Shown here piece by piece: positions 1 to 8,335 of a stretch of 8,670 nucleotides of DNA (position 1 is the stretch's first letter; the number at the start of each line of letters is the position of its first letter). The notes under the pieces were generated by a model. It saw nothing but the letters and a program-made list of their open reading frames with translations. It was not told the origin of the DNA and did not search any database. The translations under genes and the position numbers were made by a program. The stretch comes from Burkholderiaceae bacterium (GTDB lineage Bacteria > Pseudomonadota > Gammaproteobacteria > Burkholderiales > Burkholderiaceae_D). The stretch covers positions 1 to 8,670 of the forward strand of contig JACMLV010000746.1 in assembly GCA_014379395.1 (NCBI GenBank), given 5' to 3'.

Positions 1-2202
1 ACCCGCGGCGAAGCGGCCGAGCACCCGGCCGCGGCGGCCGAATACCGCGTCAAGAGCGGCGACTCGCTGAGCCGCATCGCCAGCCACAACAAGCCGGCCG
101 AGGTCTCGCTCGACGTGATGCTGGCCGCCCTGTACCGCGCCAACCCGGACGCCTTCAGCGGCAAGAACATGAACCGCCTGCGCTCGGGCCAGATCCTGGC
201 GCTGCCGGATGCGGCGGCGCTCGCCGCCGTGGCCGAAGGCGAGGCCCAGCAACTGGTGGTCGCCCACGCGGCCGATTTTTCCGCCTACCGCAGCAAGCTG
301 GCCGGCCAGGTCGCCCAGAGCACGCCGGCCAAGGCGCCGGAAGAGGGCCAGAGCGCGGGCGGCAAGATCAGCGCCAAGGTCGAAGAGCGCGCCACCCCGG
401 CCAACGCCTCGAAGGATCAGCTGAAATTGTCGAAGGCGGCCCCGGCCGCGCCGGTGGCGGGCAAAACCGCCCAGGCCGGCCTCGAGGACAAGATCGCCAA
501 GGAAAAGCAAGTGGCCGAAGCGGCCGCCCGCGTCAAGGAACTGGAAAAGAACGTCAGCGATCTGGAAAAGCTGATGGCCGTGAAGAGCAAGGCGGCGGCC
601 GATTTGAAGAAGGCCGAACCGGCACCGGCCCCGACCGCGGCGGCATCCGCCCCGGCGCCGGCCGAAGCCAATCCGGCGGCGGCCAAGCCGGCCGCTTCGG
701 AGTCGGCCGCGTCCGCTTCGGCGCCGCCGGCCAAGCCCAAGCCGAAGGTCAAGCCGGCGCCGGTGGTGGTGCCGGAACCGTCGATCATGGATGCCGTGTT
801 CGACAATATCGGTTCGGTCGGCATCGCGCTCGCCGCGCTGCTGGCCGGCGTCGGCGCGCTGGTCGCCAGCCGCCGCAAGAAAAAGGCGCCCGCCAAGGAC
901 AAGGATGTGCCCGCCACACAGACCGGGCTCGATACGCAAGCGCCGTCGCTGTTCGCCGAAGCCGGCGGCCAGAGCGTCGACACCAACAGCGTCTTCAATT
1001 CCAATTTCGCGCCCTCGGCGAGCCAGCTCGACACCAATGAAGTCGATCCGGTGGCCGAGGCCGACGTGTATATCGCCTACGGCCGCGACGCCCAGGCCGA
1101 GGAAATCCTCAAGGAAGCGCTGCGCACCCATCCCGAGCGCCATCCGGTGCGCCTGAAGCTGCTGGAAATCTACGCCGCGCGCAAGGACTCGCGTTCGTTC
1201 GAAACCCAGGCCGGCGAGCTCTACAGCATGACCAAAGGCGAGGGCGAGGAGTGGCAGCAAGCCGCTTCGCTCGGCCTGTCGATCGACGCCAACAATCCGC
1301 TGTACGCCGACGGCACCGTCGCGCCGGCCGACATGGCGGGCGCCGACGACTTCGCAGCCGAGATCGCGCTGCTGGACCAGGCGCCGCAAGAGCCTGTGGC
1401 CGCGCCGGCCAACCTCGATTTCGATCTGGGCCAGGACGCCCCGGCGGCCGATCCGGGCCTGGACTTCGCGATCGAGGCCGAATCGCCGGCCGAGCCGGCG
1501 ATGCCGACCCCGGCCTCGGTCGCGGCCGAGGCGGACGCCGAGCATTTCCTCGATTTCGACCTGGGCGGCTTGAACTTCGAACCACCGAGCTTGCCGGACG
1601 ACCATGGCAGCGCGGCCGCCCCGGCCCCGGCGCCGGAGCCGCAACCGGAGCCTGAATCGCTGGCCGAGCCGGCGTTCGATATGACCTTCGATTTGCCGGA
1701 CGACTTCAGCATCGACGCGCCGGCCAAGGGCGAACCGAAACTGGCGGAGCTCGAATCCGAGGCCGAGGCCGAAGCCGAGGCCATCGTCGCCGAGGCCTTG
1801 CCCGATCCGCTGTCGGATCTGGACTTGACCGACTTCGACCTGCCCGAGTCGATCGGGGAGGTGCCGGCCCCGGCCGCGGCCACGCCGGTCGCCGCCGCGC
1901 CGGCTGAAACCAAGAGCGCCGCGCCCGAGTTCGACCTGTCCGACATCGACCTCGACCTCGGCCTGCCCGACTTCGACGCCGCCGAAGCCGGCGAAGTTGC
2001 CTCCTCCGCGCCGGCCCAGCCGGCCGCCGCCGGCACGCTCTCGGCGCTGCACATGGAAATGGAGACCAAGCTCGATCTGGCCGTCGCCTACCAGGAAATC
2101 GGCGACAAGGAAGGCGCGCGCGAACTGATCGACGAAGTCATCAAGGACGGCAACGAGGATCAAGTCGCCAAGGCGCTGGCGATGCACGCCGCGCTGGGCT
2201 GA
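1..2202 (+). CDS. fimV: FimV/HubP-family polar hub protein, 5'-truncated by window edge
   Basis: Inner-membrane protein with a peptidoglycan-binding periplasmic part and a cytoplasmic part that in the family organises the cell pole (type IV pili, twitching, polar protein recruitment). The frame is open from base 1, so the real start, signal peptide and N-terminal domain lie upstream; 733 residues are visible. In order: a LysM domain at about residues 14-70 (begins EYRVKSGDSLSRIA, ends QILALPD); an Ala/Pro/Lys-rich stretch with a predicted coiled coil at about 161-204; a second Ala/Pro-rich linker; one membrane segment at about 271-289 followed by RRKKK, which fits the positive-inside rule; a TPR-like helical region at about 353-410; a long acidic Ala/Pro-rich region with LDFDL-type repeats; and a C-terminal helical cap at about 680-733 (TKLDLAVAYQEIGDKEGARE), typical of the FimV C-terminal domain. 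The GTG at 115 is internal to the LysM domain and is not the start. Family identification is firm; the role in this organism is inferred. Confidence 0.93.
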   Translation, partial: TRGEAAEHPAAAAEYRVKSGDSLSRIASHNKPAEVSLDVMLAALYRANPDAFSGKNMNRLRSGQILALPDAAALAAVAEGEAQQLVVAHAADFSAYRSKLAGQVAQSTPAKAPEEGQSAGGKISAKVEERATPANASKDQLKLSKAAPAAPVAGKTAQAGLEDKIAKEKQVAEAAARVKELEKNVSDLEKLMAVKSKAAADLKKAEPAPAPTAAASAPAPAEANPAAAKPAASESAASASAPPAKPKPKVKPAPVVVPEPSIMDAVFDNIGSVGIALAALLAGVGALVASRRKKKAPAKDKDVPATQTGLDTQAPSLFAEAGGQSVDTNSVFNSNFAPSASQLDTNEVDPVAEADVYIAYGRDAQAEEILKEALRTHPERHPVRLKLLEIYAARKDSRSFETQAGELYSMTKGEGEEWQQAASLGLSIDANNPLYADGTVAPADMAGADDFAAEIALLDQAPQEPVAAPANLDFDLGQDAPAADPGLDFAIEAESPAEPAMPTPASVAAEADAEHFLDFDLGGLNFEPPSLPDDHGSAAAPAPAPEPQPEPESLAEPAFDMTFDLPDDFSIDAPAKGEPKLAELESEAEAEAEAIVAEALPDPLSDLDLTDFDLPESIGEVPAPAAATPVAAAPAETKSAAPEFDLSDIDLDLGLPDFDAAEAGEVASSAPAQPAAAGTLSALHMEMETKLDLAVAYQEIGDKEGARELIDEVIKDGNEDQVAKALAMHAALG
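1414..1977 (+). repeat. Degenerate acidic LDFDL-type repeats within FimV
   Basis: The cytoplasmic part of FimV contains several short motifs alternating Asp with Leu, Phe or Ile, separated by Ala/Pro/Glu-rich linkers. Copies begin near 1414 (LDFDLG), 1546 (FLDFDLGGLNFE), 1675 (FDMTFDLPDDFSID), 1810 (LSDLDLTDFDLPES) and 1930 (FDLSDIDLDLGLPDFD). A run of four GA(G/A)GCC hexamers encoding EAEAEAEA lies at 1759-1782. The repeats are evident at protein level but degenerate in DNA, so this is not a recent tandem duplication. Acidic repeats in the cytoplasmic region are known in Vibrio HubP; a docking role here is inference. Confidence 0.7.
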
Positions 2203-2211
2203 CGCGGCCGC

Positions 2212-2217
2212 TATAAT
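2212..2217 (+). promoter_or_regulatory. Consensus -10 box (TATAAT) upstream of truA
   Basis: A perfect TATAAT lies 10 bases after the fimV stop codon and 43 bases before the truA start, in otherwise GC-rich DNA. No convincing -35 hexamer sits 16-18 bases upstream (that region is the GC-rich end of fimV) and there is no TGn extension. It may be a promoter for truA-trpF that depends on an activator or on a weak -35. Chance occurrence is less likely in such GC-rich sequence but cannot be excluded. Confidence 0.5.
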
Positions 2218-2259
2218 GCGCGCTTTGCCGCGTCTCGCGCACTTCATATTGGACAGGAA

Positions 2260-3057
2260 TTGAAACGGATCGCATTAGGTGTCCAGTACGACGGTACGGC
2301 ATGGCATGGTTATCAAAAGCAGGAGGACGGCCACACGGTGCAAGACCAGCTCGAAATCGCGCTGGAGAAATTCGCCCGTGTCGCGCTGCCGACCACCTGC
2401 GCCGGGCGCACCGACACCGGGGTGCACGCGCTCGAACAAGTGGTCCACTTCGACACCGACCTGACGCGCGACATCCATTCCTGGGTGCGCGGCGTGAACA
2501 CCTTCCTGCCGGCCTCGATCGCGGTGCGCTGGGCCAGTGAAATCCCGCCCGACCCGGACGACCAGTTCCACGCCCGCTTCAGCGCGCGCGCGCGCACCTA
2601 CCACTACGTGCTCTACAACAATCCGACCCGTTCGCCGCTGCTCGAAGGGCGCGTCGGCTGGCACTACCGTCCGCTCGACGTCGAGGCGATGCGCGCCGCC
2701 GTCGCGCCCTTGATCGGCTGGCACGACTTCACCGCCTTCCGCTCCTCGCAATGCCAGGCCAAGTCGCCGGTCAAGCTGATGCACGAGATCGGCATCGAGC
2801 GCCAGGGTGAGATGGTCGTGTTCACGATCCGCGCCAACGCCTTCCTGCACCACATGGTGCGCAACCTGGTCGGCTCGCTGATCTACATCGGCCTCGGCAA
2901 GCATCCGCCGGAATGGCTCGGCGCCGTGCTGGAAGGGCGCGACCGCGGCGAGGCGGCGCCGACCTTCATGCCGGACGGCCTGTATCTGGCGAAAATCGAC
3001 TACGATCCGAAATGGGGCCTGCCGCAGGAAGCGCGCAGCCCGTTGCCCTGGTTTTAA
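2260..3057 (+). CDS. truA: tRNA pseudouridine(38-40) synthase TruA
   Basis: Converts uridines 38, 39 and 40 in the anticodon stem-loop of many tRNAs to pseudouridine; a cytoplasmic homodimer in the family. The 265-residue product has the expected length and motifs: an N-terminal KRIALGVQYDGTAWHGYQ; the catalytic loop AGRTDTGVHA with nucleophile Asp52; the conserved Tyr114 in ARTYHYVLYN; and the C-terminal RANAFLHHMVRNLVGSL block at about residues 191-207. The start is TTG at 2260: no ATG or GTG lies between it and the first conserved residues, and a purine-rich GGACAGGAA (2251-2259) directly precedes it. The gene is 57 bases after fimV and 22 bases before trpF, so co-transcription with trpFBA is likely. 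The family call is firm; the exact start is slightly less so because the best Shine-Dalgarno core (AGGA) is unusually close to TTG. Confidence 0.96.
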   Translation: MKRIALGVQYDGTAWHGYQKQEDGHTVQDQLEIALEKFARVALPTTCAGRTDTGVHALEQVVHFDTDLTRDIHSWVRGVNTFLPASIAVRWASEIPPDPDDQFHARFSARARTYHYVLYNNPTRSPLLEGRVGWHYRPLDVEAMRAAVAPLIGWHDFTAFRSSQCQAKSPVKLMHEIGIERQGEMVVFTIRANAFLHHMVRNLVGSLIYIGLGKHPPEWLGAVLEGRDRGEAAPTFMPDGLYLAKIDYDPKWGLPQEARSPLPWF

Positions 3058-3074
3058 AGGACGTCTTTAAAGGA
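3053..3074 (+). repeat. Direct repeat TTTAAAGGA x2 at the truA/trpF junction; second copy contains the trpF ribosome binding site
   Basis: The nonamer TTTAAAGGA occurs at 3053-3061, overlapping the truA TAA stop, and again at 3066-3074, a 13-base period. The AAAGGA of the second copy is 5 bases upstream of the trpF ATG and is a good Shine-Dalgarno sequence. The first copy is too far from the ATG to act alone. It may be a local duplication or may aid ribosome retention after truA termination; the function is inferred. Confidence 0.7.
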
Positions 3075-3079
3075 TCGCC

Positions 3080-3756
3080 ATGCCACGCACGCGCATCAAA
3101 ATTTGCGGATTGACCCGGGTCGAGGACGTGCAGGCCGCCGTCGCCGCCGGCGCCGATGCGCTCGGCTTCGTGTTCTATCCGAAGAGTCCGCGCCACGTCA
3201 CCCCCGAGCGGGCCGCCGAACTGATCGCGGCGGTGCCGCCGTTCGTCTCCACCGTCGGCCTGTTCGTCAACGCCAGCGCGCAAGAGGTGGCCGACACCGT
3301 GCGCTTGGCGCCGCTGTCGTCGCTGCAATTTCACGGCGACGAGAGCCCGGCCCACAGCGCCGAGCTGGGCGCGGCGGCCAACCGTCCGTATACACAAGTG
3401 TTCCGGGTCCGGCCTGACAGCGCGGCCTTTGATTTGTTAGAATACGAGCGGCAATTTCGTGCCGCCGGCACACTCTTCACCAGCCTCCTGCTCGACACCT
3501 ACGTCGACGCCTACGGGGGCGCAGGAAAGGTATTCGATTGGTCTCTCGTTCCAGAAGAACTCGCGCCTCGGGTCGTTTTAAGTGGTGGCTTGAGCGCGCC
3601 CAACGCCACTGAGGCGGTGCTGCGCGTGCGCCCTTACGCGGTCGACGTCAGTAGCGGCGTCGAAGCGTCCAAGGGCATCAAAGACGCGACGCGCATGCGC
3701 GCCTTCATCGAGGCCGTGCGCGCCGCCGATGCCATCATTGAGAGAGAAAAGAACAC

Positions 3757-3760
<4 letters not shown>
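3080..3760 (+). CDS. trpF: Phosphoribosylanthranilate isomerase TrpF
   Basis: Catalyses the Amadori rearrangement of N-(5'-phosphoribosyl)anthranilate to CdRP, the third step from chorismate to tryptophan; a cytoplasmic beta/alpha barrel. The 226-residue product is normal for a monofunctional TrpF. Visible motifs are IKICGLTR with catalytic Cys9, LGFVFYPKSPR at 28-38, the loop LLLDTYVDAYGGAGKVFDW with catalytic acid Asp139, and the phosphate-binding end VVLSGGLSAPNA (about 165-176) followed by AVDVSSGVEASKGIKD. The start is supported by AAAGGA 5 bases upstream. Its stop overlaps the trpB start (ATGA, 3757-3760), so the two are translationally coupled. Codons between about 3428 and 3600 are richer in TTT, TTG, TTA, GTT, AGT and GGT than the rest of the gene, and an internal promoter-like sequence lies there. 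There is no trpC fusion. Confidence 0.97.
3414..3443 (+). promoter_or_regulatory. Putative internal sigma-70 promoter within trpF, reading toward trpBA
   Basis: CTGACA (3414-3419, five of six matches to TTGACA), an 18-base spacer, and the extended -10 TGTTAGAAT (3435-3443; hexamer TAGAAT, five of six). The predicted start site is about 3450, some 300 bases upstream of trpB. The underlying codons, ttt gat ttg tta gaa for FDLLE, are unusually AT-rich for this genome, which fits selection on the DNA. No experiment supports it; the call is from sequence match alone. Confidence 0.5.
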
Positions 3761-5004
<1,244 letters not shown>

Positions 5005-5050
5005 GCGTTCAGTTAAGCCCGCGCGCACCCATACCAAGAAGAAAGCCAAT

Positions 5051-5848
5051 ATGTCCAGAATCGCAGCAACCTTCGCCGCCCTCGCGGCGCAAAAGAAAAC
5101 CGCGCTCGTCACCTTCATCACGGCCGGCGATCCGGGCCCGGAAATGACGCTGCCCCTGATGCACGCCCTGGTCGCCGGCGGCGCCGACGTGATCGAACTC
5201 GGCGTGCCGTTCTCCGATCCGATGGCCGAAGGCCCGGTGATCCAGCGCGCCTGCGAGCGCGCGCTCGCCTTCGGGGTCGGCATCCGCGACGTGTTCGAAT
5301 ACGTGCGCCAGTTCCGCCTCACCAACGAGCACACCCCGGTCGTGCTGATGGGCTACGCCAACCCGATCGAACGGATCGGCGCCGACGCCTTCATCCAAGC
5401 CTCGAAACAAGCCGGCTCCGACGGCGCCATCGTGGTCGACTATCCGCCCGAGGAGTGCGAGGAATTCGCGCAGGCGATGCGGGACAACGGGCTCGACCTG
5501 ATCTTCCTGCTGGCGCCGACCTCGACCGAGGAGCGCATCGCCCAGGTGGCCAAGGTGGGCGGCGGCTTCAGTTACTACGTCTCGCTCAAGGGCGTCACCG
5601 GCGCCGGCAACATCGACACCGAACAAGTGGCCGAGCGTCTGGCGGCGATCCGCAAGCACGTCAAGCTGCCGATCGGGGTCGGCTTCGGCATCCGCGACGC
5701 GCAGACCGCCAAGGCGGTGGCGGCGGTGGCCGACGCGGTCGTGATCGGCAGCCGCATTATCCAGGAAATCGAGAACACGCCGAAGGAGGGCGCGCCCGCC
5801 GCCGTGCAGGCGTTCGTGGCCGGCATCCGCGAAGCGCTCGACGAGTAA
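5051..5848 (+). CDS. trpA: Tryptophan synthase alpha chain TrpA
   Basis: Cleaves indole-3-glycerol phosphate to glyceraldehyde 3-phosphate and indole, which passes to TrpB. The 265-residue beta/alpha barrel has the usual length and motifs: FITAGDPGPE at 22-31, VIELGVPFSDPMAEGPVIQ at 47-65 containing catalytic Glu49, the mobile loop SLKGVTGAGN, and phosphate-binding VGFGIRDAQTA and VVIGSRII near the C terminus. Oddity: the second catalytic position, Asp60 of the E. coli enzyme (DPLADGP), is Glu60 here (DPMAEGP, codon GAA at 5228-5230), with no gap between it and Glu49. The substitution keeps a carboxylate, and the rest of the protein is intact, so I still call a functional enzyme. The start ATG follows a purine-rich AAGAAGAAAG (5035-5044). 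It is last of the trp genes; a promoter candidate for accD follows downstream. Confidence 0.97.
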   Translation: MSRIAATFAALAAQKKTALVTFITAGDPGPEMTLPLMHALVAGGADVIELGVPFSDPMAEGPVIQRACERALAFGVGIRDVFEYVRQFRLTNEHTPVVLMGYANPIERIGADAFIQASKQAGSDGAIVVDYPPEECEEFAQAMRDNGLDLIFLLAPTSTEERIAQVAKVGGGFSYYVSLKGVTGAGNIDTEQVAERLAAIRKHVKLPIGVGFGIRDAQTAKAVAAVADAVVIGSRIIQEIENTPKEGAPAAVQAFVAGIREALDE

Positions 5849-6069
5849 CCCTCCGCAAGCGGCCGCTGCCGCCCCCGCGCGCGGAAAGTTTCCAGCGTGC
5901 AAGATCGACAGTGCCGGCCTAAACGGCTACACTACCGCCACTGAACTGAGCCGCGACCGCGCAAGCGCGGGCCGCCCCACGGCCGCCCGCCGGTAAATCA
6001 TCTGCCGGTCCGCCCTGTCCGCCCTCGCCGGGACGGACTCCCCGCCCTGCTGGGGCCATAGGAGAAAAT
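5849..6069 (+). other. Non-coding gap between trpA and accD
   Basis: The 221 bases hold no credible gene. They contain a 10-bp perfect palindrome AGCGGCCGCT (5858-5867), a small hairpin CCGCG-CAAG-CGCGG (5957-5970), the accD promoter candidate (5905-5933) and the accD ribosome binding site (AGGAG, 6060-6064). No hairpin followed by a T-run is present, so no intrinsic terminator for the trp genes can be called. The predicted accD leader would be about 130 bases. Confidence 0.7.
5905..5933 (+). promoter_or_regulatory. Putative sigma-70 promoter for accD
   Basis: TCGACA (5905-5910, five of six matches to TTGACA), an exact 17-base spacer, and TACACT (5928-5933, four of six matches to TATAAT). 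The predicted start is about 5940. Its placement in the longest intergenic gap, between trpA and accD, supports a new transcription unit at accD. It is not experimentally supported. Confidence 0.5.
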
Positions 6070-6936
<867 letters not shown>

Positions 6937-6942
<6 letters not shown>

Positions 6943-6952
6943 CCGTTTAAGC
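6937..6952 (+). repeat. Inverted repeat GCTTAA-CCGT-TTAAGC across the accD stop codon
   Basis: A perfect 6-bp inverted repeat with a 4-base loop includes the accD TAA stop (6940-6942). No T-run follows directly, so it does not qualify as an intrinsic terminator. It could mark the mRNA 3' end or be chance. Confidence 0.45.
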
Positions 6953-6969
6953 TGCCGTCCGTCACGCTT

Positions 6970-6998
6970 TTGCCATTCAGGCGCGCCGCGCGTAACAT
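6970..6998 (+). promoter_or_regulatory. Putative sigma-70 promoter for folC
   Basis: TTGCCA (6970-6975, five of six matches to TTGACA), an exact 17-base spacer, and TAACAT (6993-6998, four of six matches to TATAAT), in the accD-folC gap. The predicted start is about 7005, giving a leader of about 30 bases. The spacer contains one of two GGCGCGCC palindromes (6980-6987 and 7004-7011). It is plausible but weaker than the trpF-internal candidate because there is no extended -10. Confidence 0.4.
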
Positions 6999-7011
6999 CG
7001 CCCGGCGCGCC
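6980..7011 (+). repeat. Paired GGCGCGCC palindromes flanking the folC -10 candidate
   Basis: GGCGCGCC occurs at 6980-6987 and 7004-7011, 24 bases apart, with the TAACAT -10 candidate between them. Each copy is self-complementary, so the pair is both a direct and an inverted repeat and could form an 8-bp stem with a 16-base loop. In such GC-rich DNA a chance pair is possible. An operator role is speculative. Confidence 0.5.
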
Positions 7012-7036
7012 GCCGTCATCTTAGAAGTGCTCCCCC

Positions 7037-8335
7037 ATGCCAAACCTCCCCACCAATTTGCCGGACTGGCTCGCCATGCTCGAAGCGCGGCACGCCGAAA
7101 TCGAAATCAACCTCGGCCTGGATCGGGTGCGGGCGGTCAAGGACAGGCTCGAGCTGCGCTTCGACTGCCCGGTCATCATGGTGGCCGGCACCAACGGCAA
7201 GGGCTCGACCTGCTCCATGCTCGAATCGATCCTGCTGCGCGCCGGCTACAAGGTCGGCCTGTACATCAAGCCGCACTTCCTCGACTTTAACGAACGGGCC
7301 CGGCTGGTCGGCGAACTGGCTTCCGACGCAGCGCTGGTGGCCAGCTTCAACGCGGTCGAGGCGGTGCGCGGCGACATCCAGCTGACCTATTTCGAATTCA
7401 CCACGCTGGCGATCATGCAGCTGCTGGCGGGGGCCGGCCTCGACGTCGTGATCCTCGAAGTCGGCCTCGGCGGCCGGCTCGACGCCGTCAACGTGGTCGA
7501 CGCCGACGTCGCCATCGTCACCAGCATCGACATCGACCACACCGACTACCTCGGCAGCACGCGCGAGGCGATCGGCTTTGAAAAGGCCGGCATCTTCCGC
7601 GCCGGCAAGGTCGCCATCTGCAGCGATCCGGTGCCGCCGGCCGCGCTGATCGCGCACGCCGAGGCGATCGGGGCCGACCTGTGGCTGCTCGGGCGCGATT
7701 TCAATTATTCGGGCGACAAGCAGCAGTGGAATTACGGCGGCCGCGGCCAGCGCCGCAATTCGCTCGCCTACCCGAGCCTGCGCGGCGCCAACCAGCTGCT
7801 CAACGCCTCGGCCGCGCTGGCCGCGCTCGAAGCGCTCAAGCTGGAGTTGCCGGTCGGCGCGCAAGAGGTGCGCACCGGGCTGGTGACGGTCGAACTGCCG
7901 GGCCGCTTCCAGGTCCTGCCGGGCCGCCCGAGCGTGATCCTCGACGTCGCCCACAATCCGCACGCCGCCGCCGCGCTCGGCCAGAACCTGGGCAACATGG
8001 GCTTCCACCCCTACACCTACGCCGTGTTCGGCGCCATGCGGGACAAGGACATCGACGGCGTCATCCAGGCGATGGGCGAGCACGTCGACCACTGGTGCCT
8101 GTGCGGCCTGCCGTCGGCGCGCGCGGCCGATCCGGCCGAGCTGGCCGCCAAGGTGCGCCAGGCGCAGGCCGGCCAGTCCGACCCGGAGCAGCGCAGCGCG
8201 ATTATTTTCCCCGATCCGGCCCAGGCTTTCGCAAATGCGATCAGCCGCGCTGCCGAGAATGATAGAATTGTGGTCTTTGGCTCCTTCCTCACCGTCGCCG
8301 GCGTGATGGCGGCACGCAAATCCTCTCTCCACTAA
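7037..8335 (+). CDS. folC: Bifunctional dihydrofolate synthase / folylpolyglutamate synthase FolC
   Basis: ATP-dependent ligase that adds glutamate to dihydropteroate to form dihydrofolate and then extends folate with further glutamates; cytoplasmic, Mur-ligase fold. The 432 residues include the P-loop GTNGKGST at 51-58, TYFEFTTLAI at 117-126, the signature ILEVGLGGRLDAVN at 139-152 with the conserved Glu141, SIDIDHTDYLG at 163-173 with His168, FEKAGIFRAGK at 181-191 with Lys183 at the usually carbamylated position, and the C-terminal domain motif LDVAHNPHAAA. One deviation: Lys78 in LYIKPHFLDFNERAR sits where family members usually have Ser (TSPH/SSPH). An in-frame TAG at 7022-7024 rules out a longer protein. 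The ribosome binding site is weak (AGAAGTG, 7023-7029). Twelve bases separate its stop from the next gene. The single gene covers both reactions, as in most proteobacteria. Confidence 0.97.
   Translation: MPNLPTNLPDWLAMLEARHAEIEINLGLDRVRAVKDRLELRFDCPVIMVAGTNGKGSTCSMLESILLRAGYKVGLYIKPHFLDFNERARLVGELASDAALVASFNAVEAVRGDIQLTYFEFTTLAIMQLLAGAGLDVVILEVGLGGRLDAVNVVDADVAIVTSIDIDHTDYLGSTREAIGFEKAGIFRAGKVAICSDPVPPAALIAHAEAIGADLWLLGRDFNYSGDKQQWNYGGRGQRRNSLAYPSLRGANQLLNASAALAALEALKLELPVGAQEVRTGLVTVELPGRFQVLPGRPSVILDVAHNPHAAAALGQNLGNMGFHPYTYAVFGAMRDKDIDGVIQAMGEHVDHWCLCGLPSARAADPAELAAKVRQAQAGQSDPEQRSAIIFPDPAQAFANAISRAAENDRIVVFGSFLTVAGVMAARKSSLH
8260..8268 (+). promoter_or_regulatory. Putative extended -10 (TGATAGAAT) near the folC 3' end, reading toward the downstream membrane-protein gene
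   Basis: TGATAGAAT matches the extended -10 form (TGn plus TAGAAT, five of six). The predicted start is about 8275, some 70 bases before the next ATG. No clear -35 is seen 16-19 bases upstream. The codons it covers, aat gat aga att, include the Arg codon AGA, very rare in GC-rich genomes. This suggests that the DNA signal, not the protein, is selected. Confidence 0.4.

Noticed and set aside
1759..1782. GAGGCC microrepeat in fimV as a phase-variation tract
   Set aside because: The unit is 6 bases, so copy changes stay in frame, and only four imperfect copies exist. It would alter the length of an EA linker, not switch expression.
1221..2069. 282-codon minus-strand frame over fimV, rich in Ser/Ala/Gly
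   Set aside because: It is the reverse complement of the repetitive Ala/Pro/Asp/Glu coding sequence of fimV; the repetitiveness explains the open frame.
115..2202. Treating GTG/ATG at 115-120 as the start of the first gene
   Set aside because: The frame is open to base 1 and the upstream codons encode the first half of the LysM domain, so the gene is truncated by the window edge.
3058..3079. A tryptophan leader peptide or attenuator before trpF
   Set aside because: The gap is only 22 bases, with no run of TGG codons and no paired terminator/antiterminator stems. The gap before truA also lacks these.
5858..5867. AGCGGCCGCT palindrome after trpA as a transcription terminator
   Set aside because: It has no loop and no following T-run; GC-rich palindromes of this size are expected by chance here.
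6970..7290. 106-codon + strand frame starting in the accD-folC gap
   Set aside because: It overlaps the folC start in another frame, has no ribosome binding site, and its Arg/Ala-rich translation resembles no family I recognise.
7016..8332. 438-codon open frame on the minus strand over folC
   Set aside because: Same codon-bias shadow effect; it mirrors folC almost exactly and shows no family motif.
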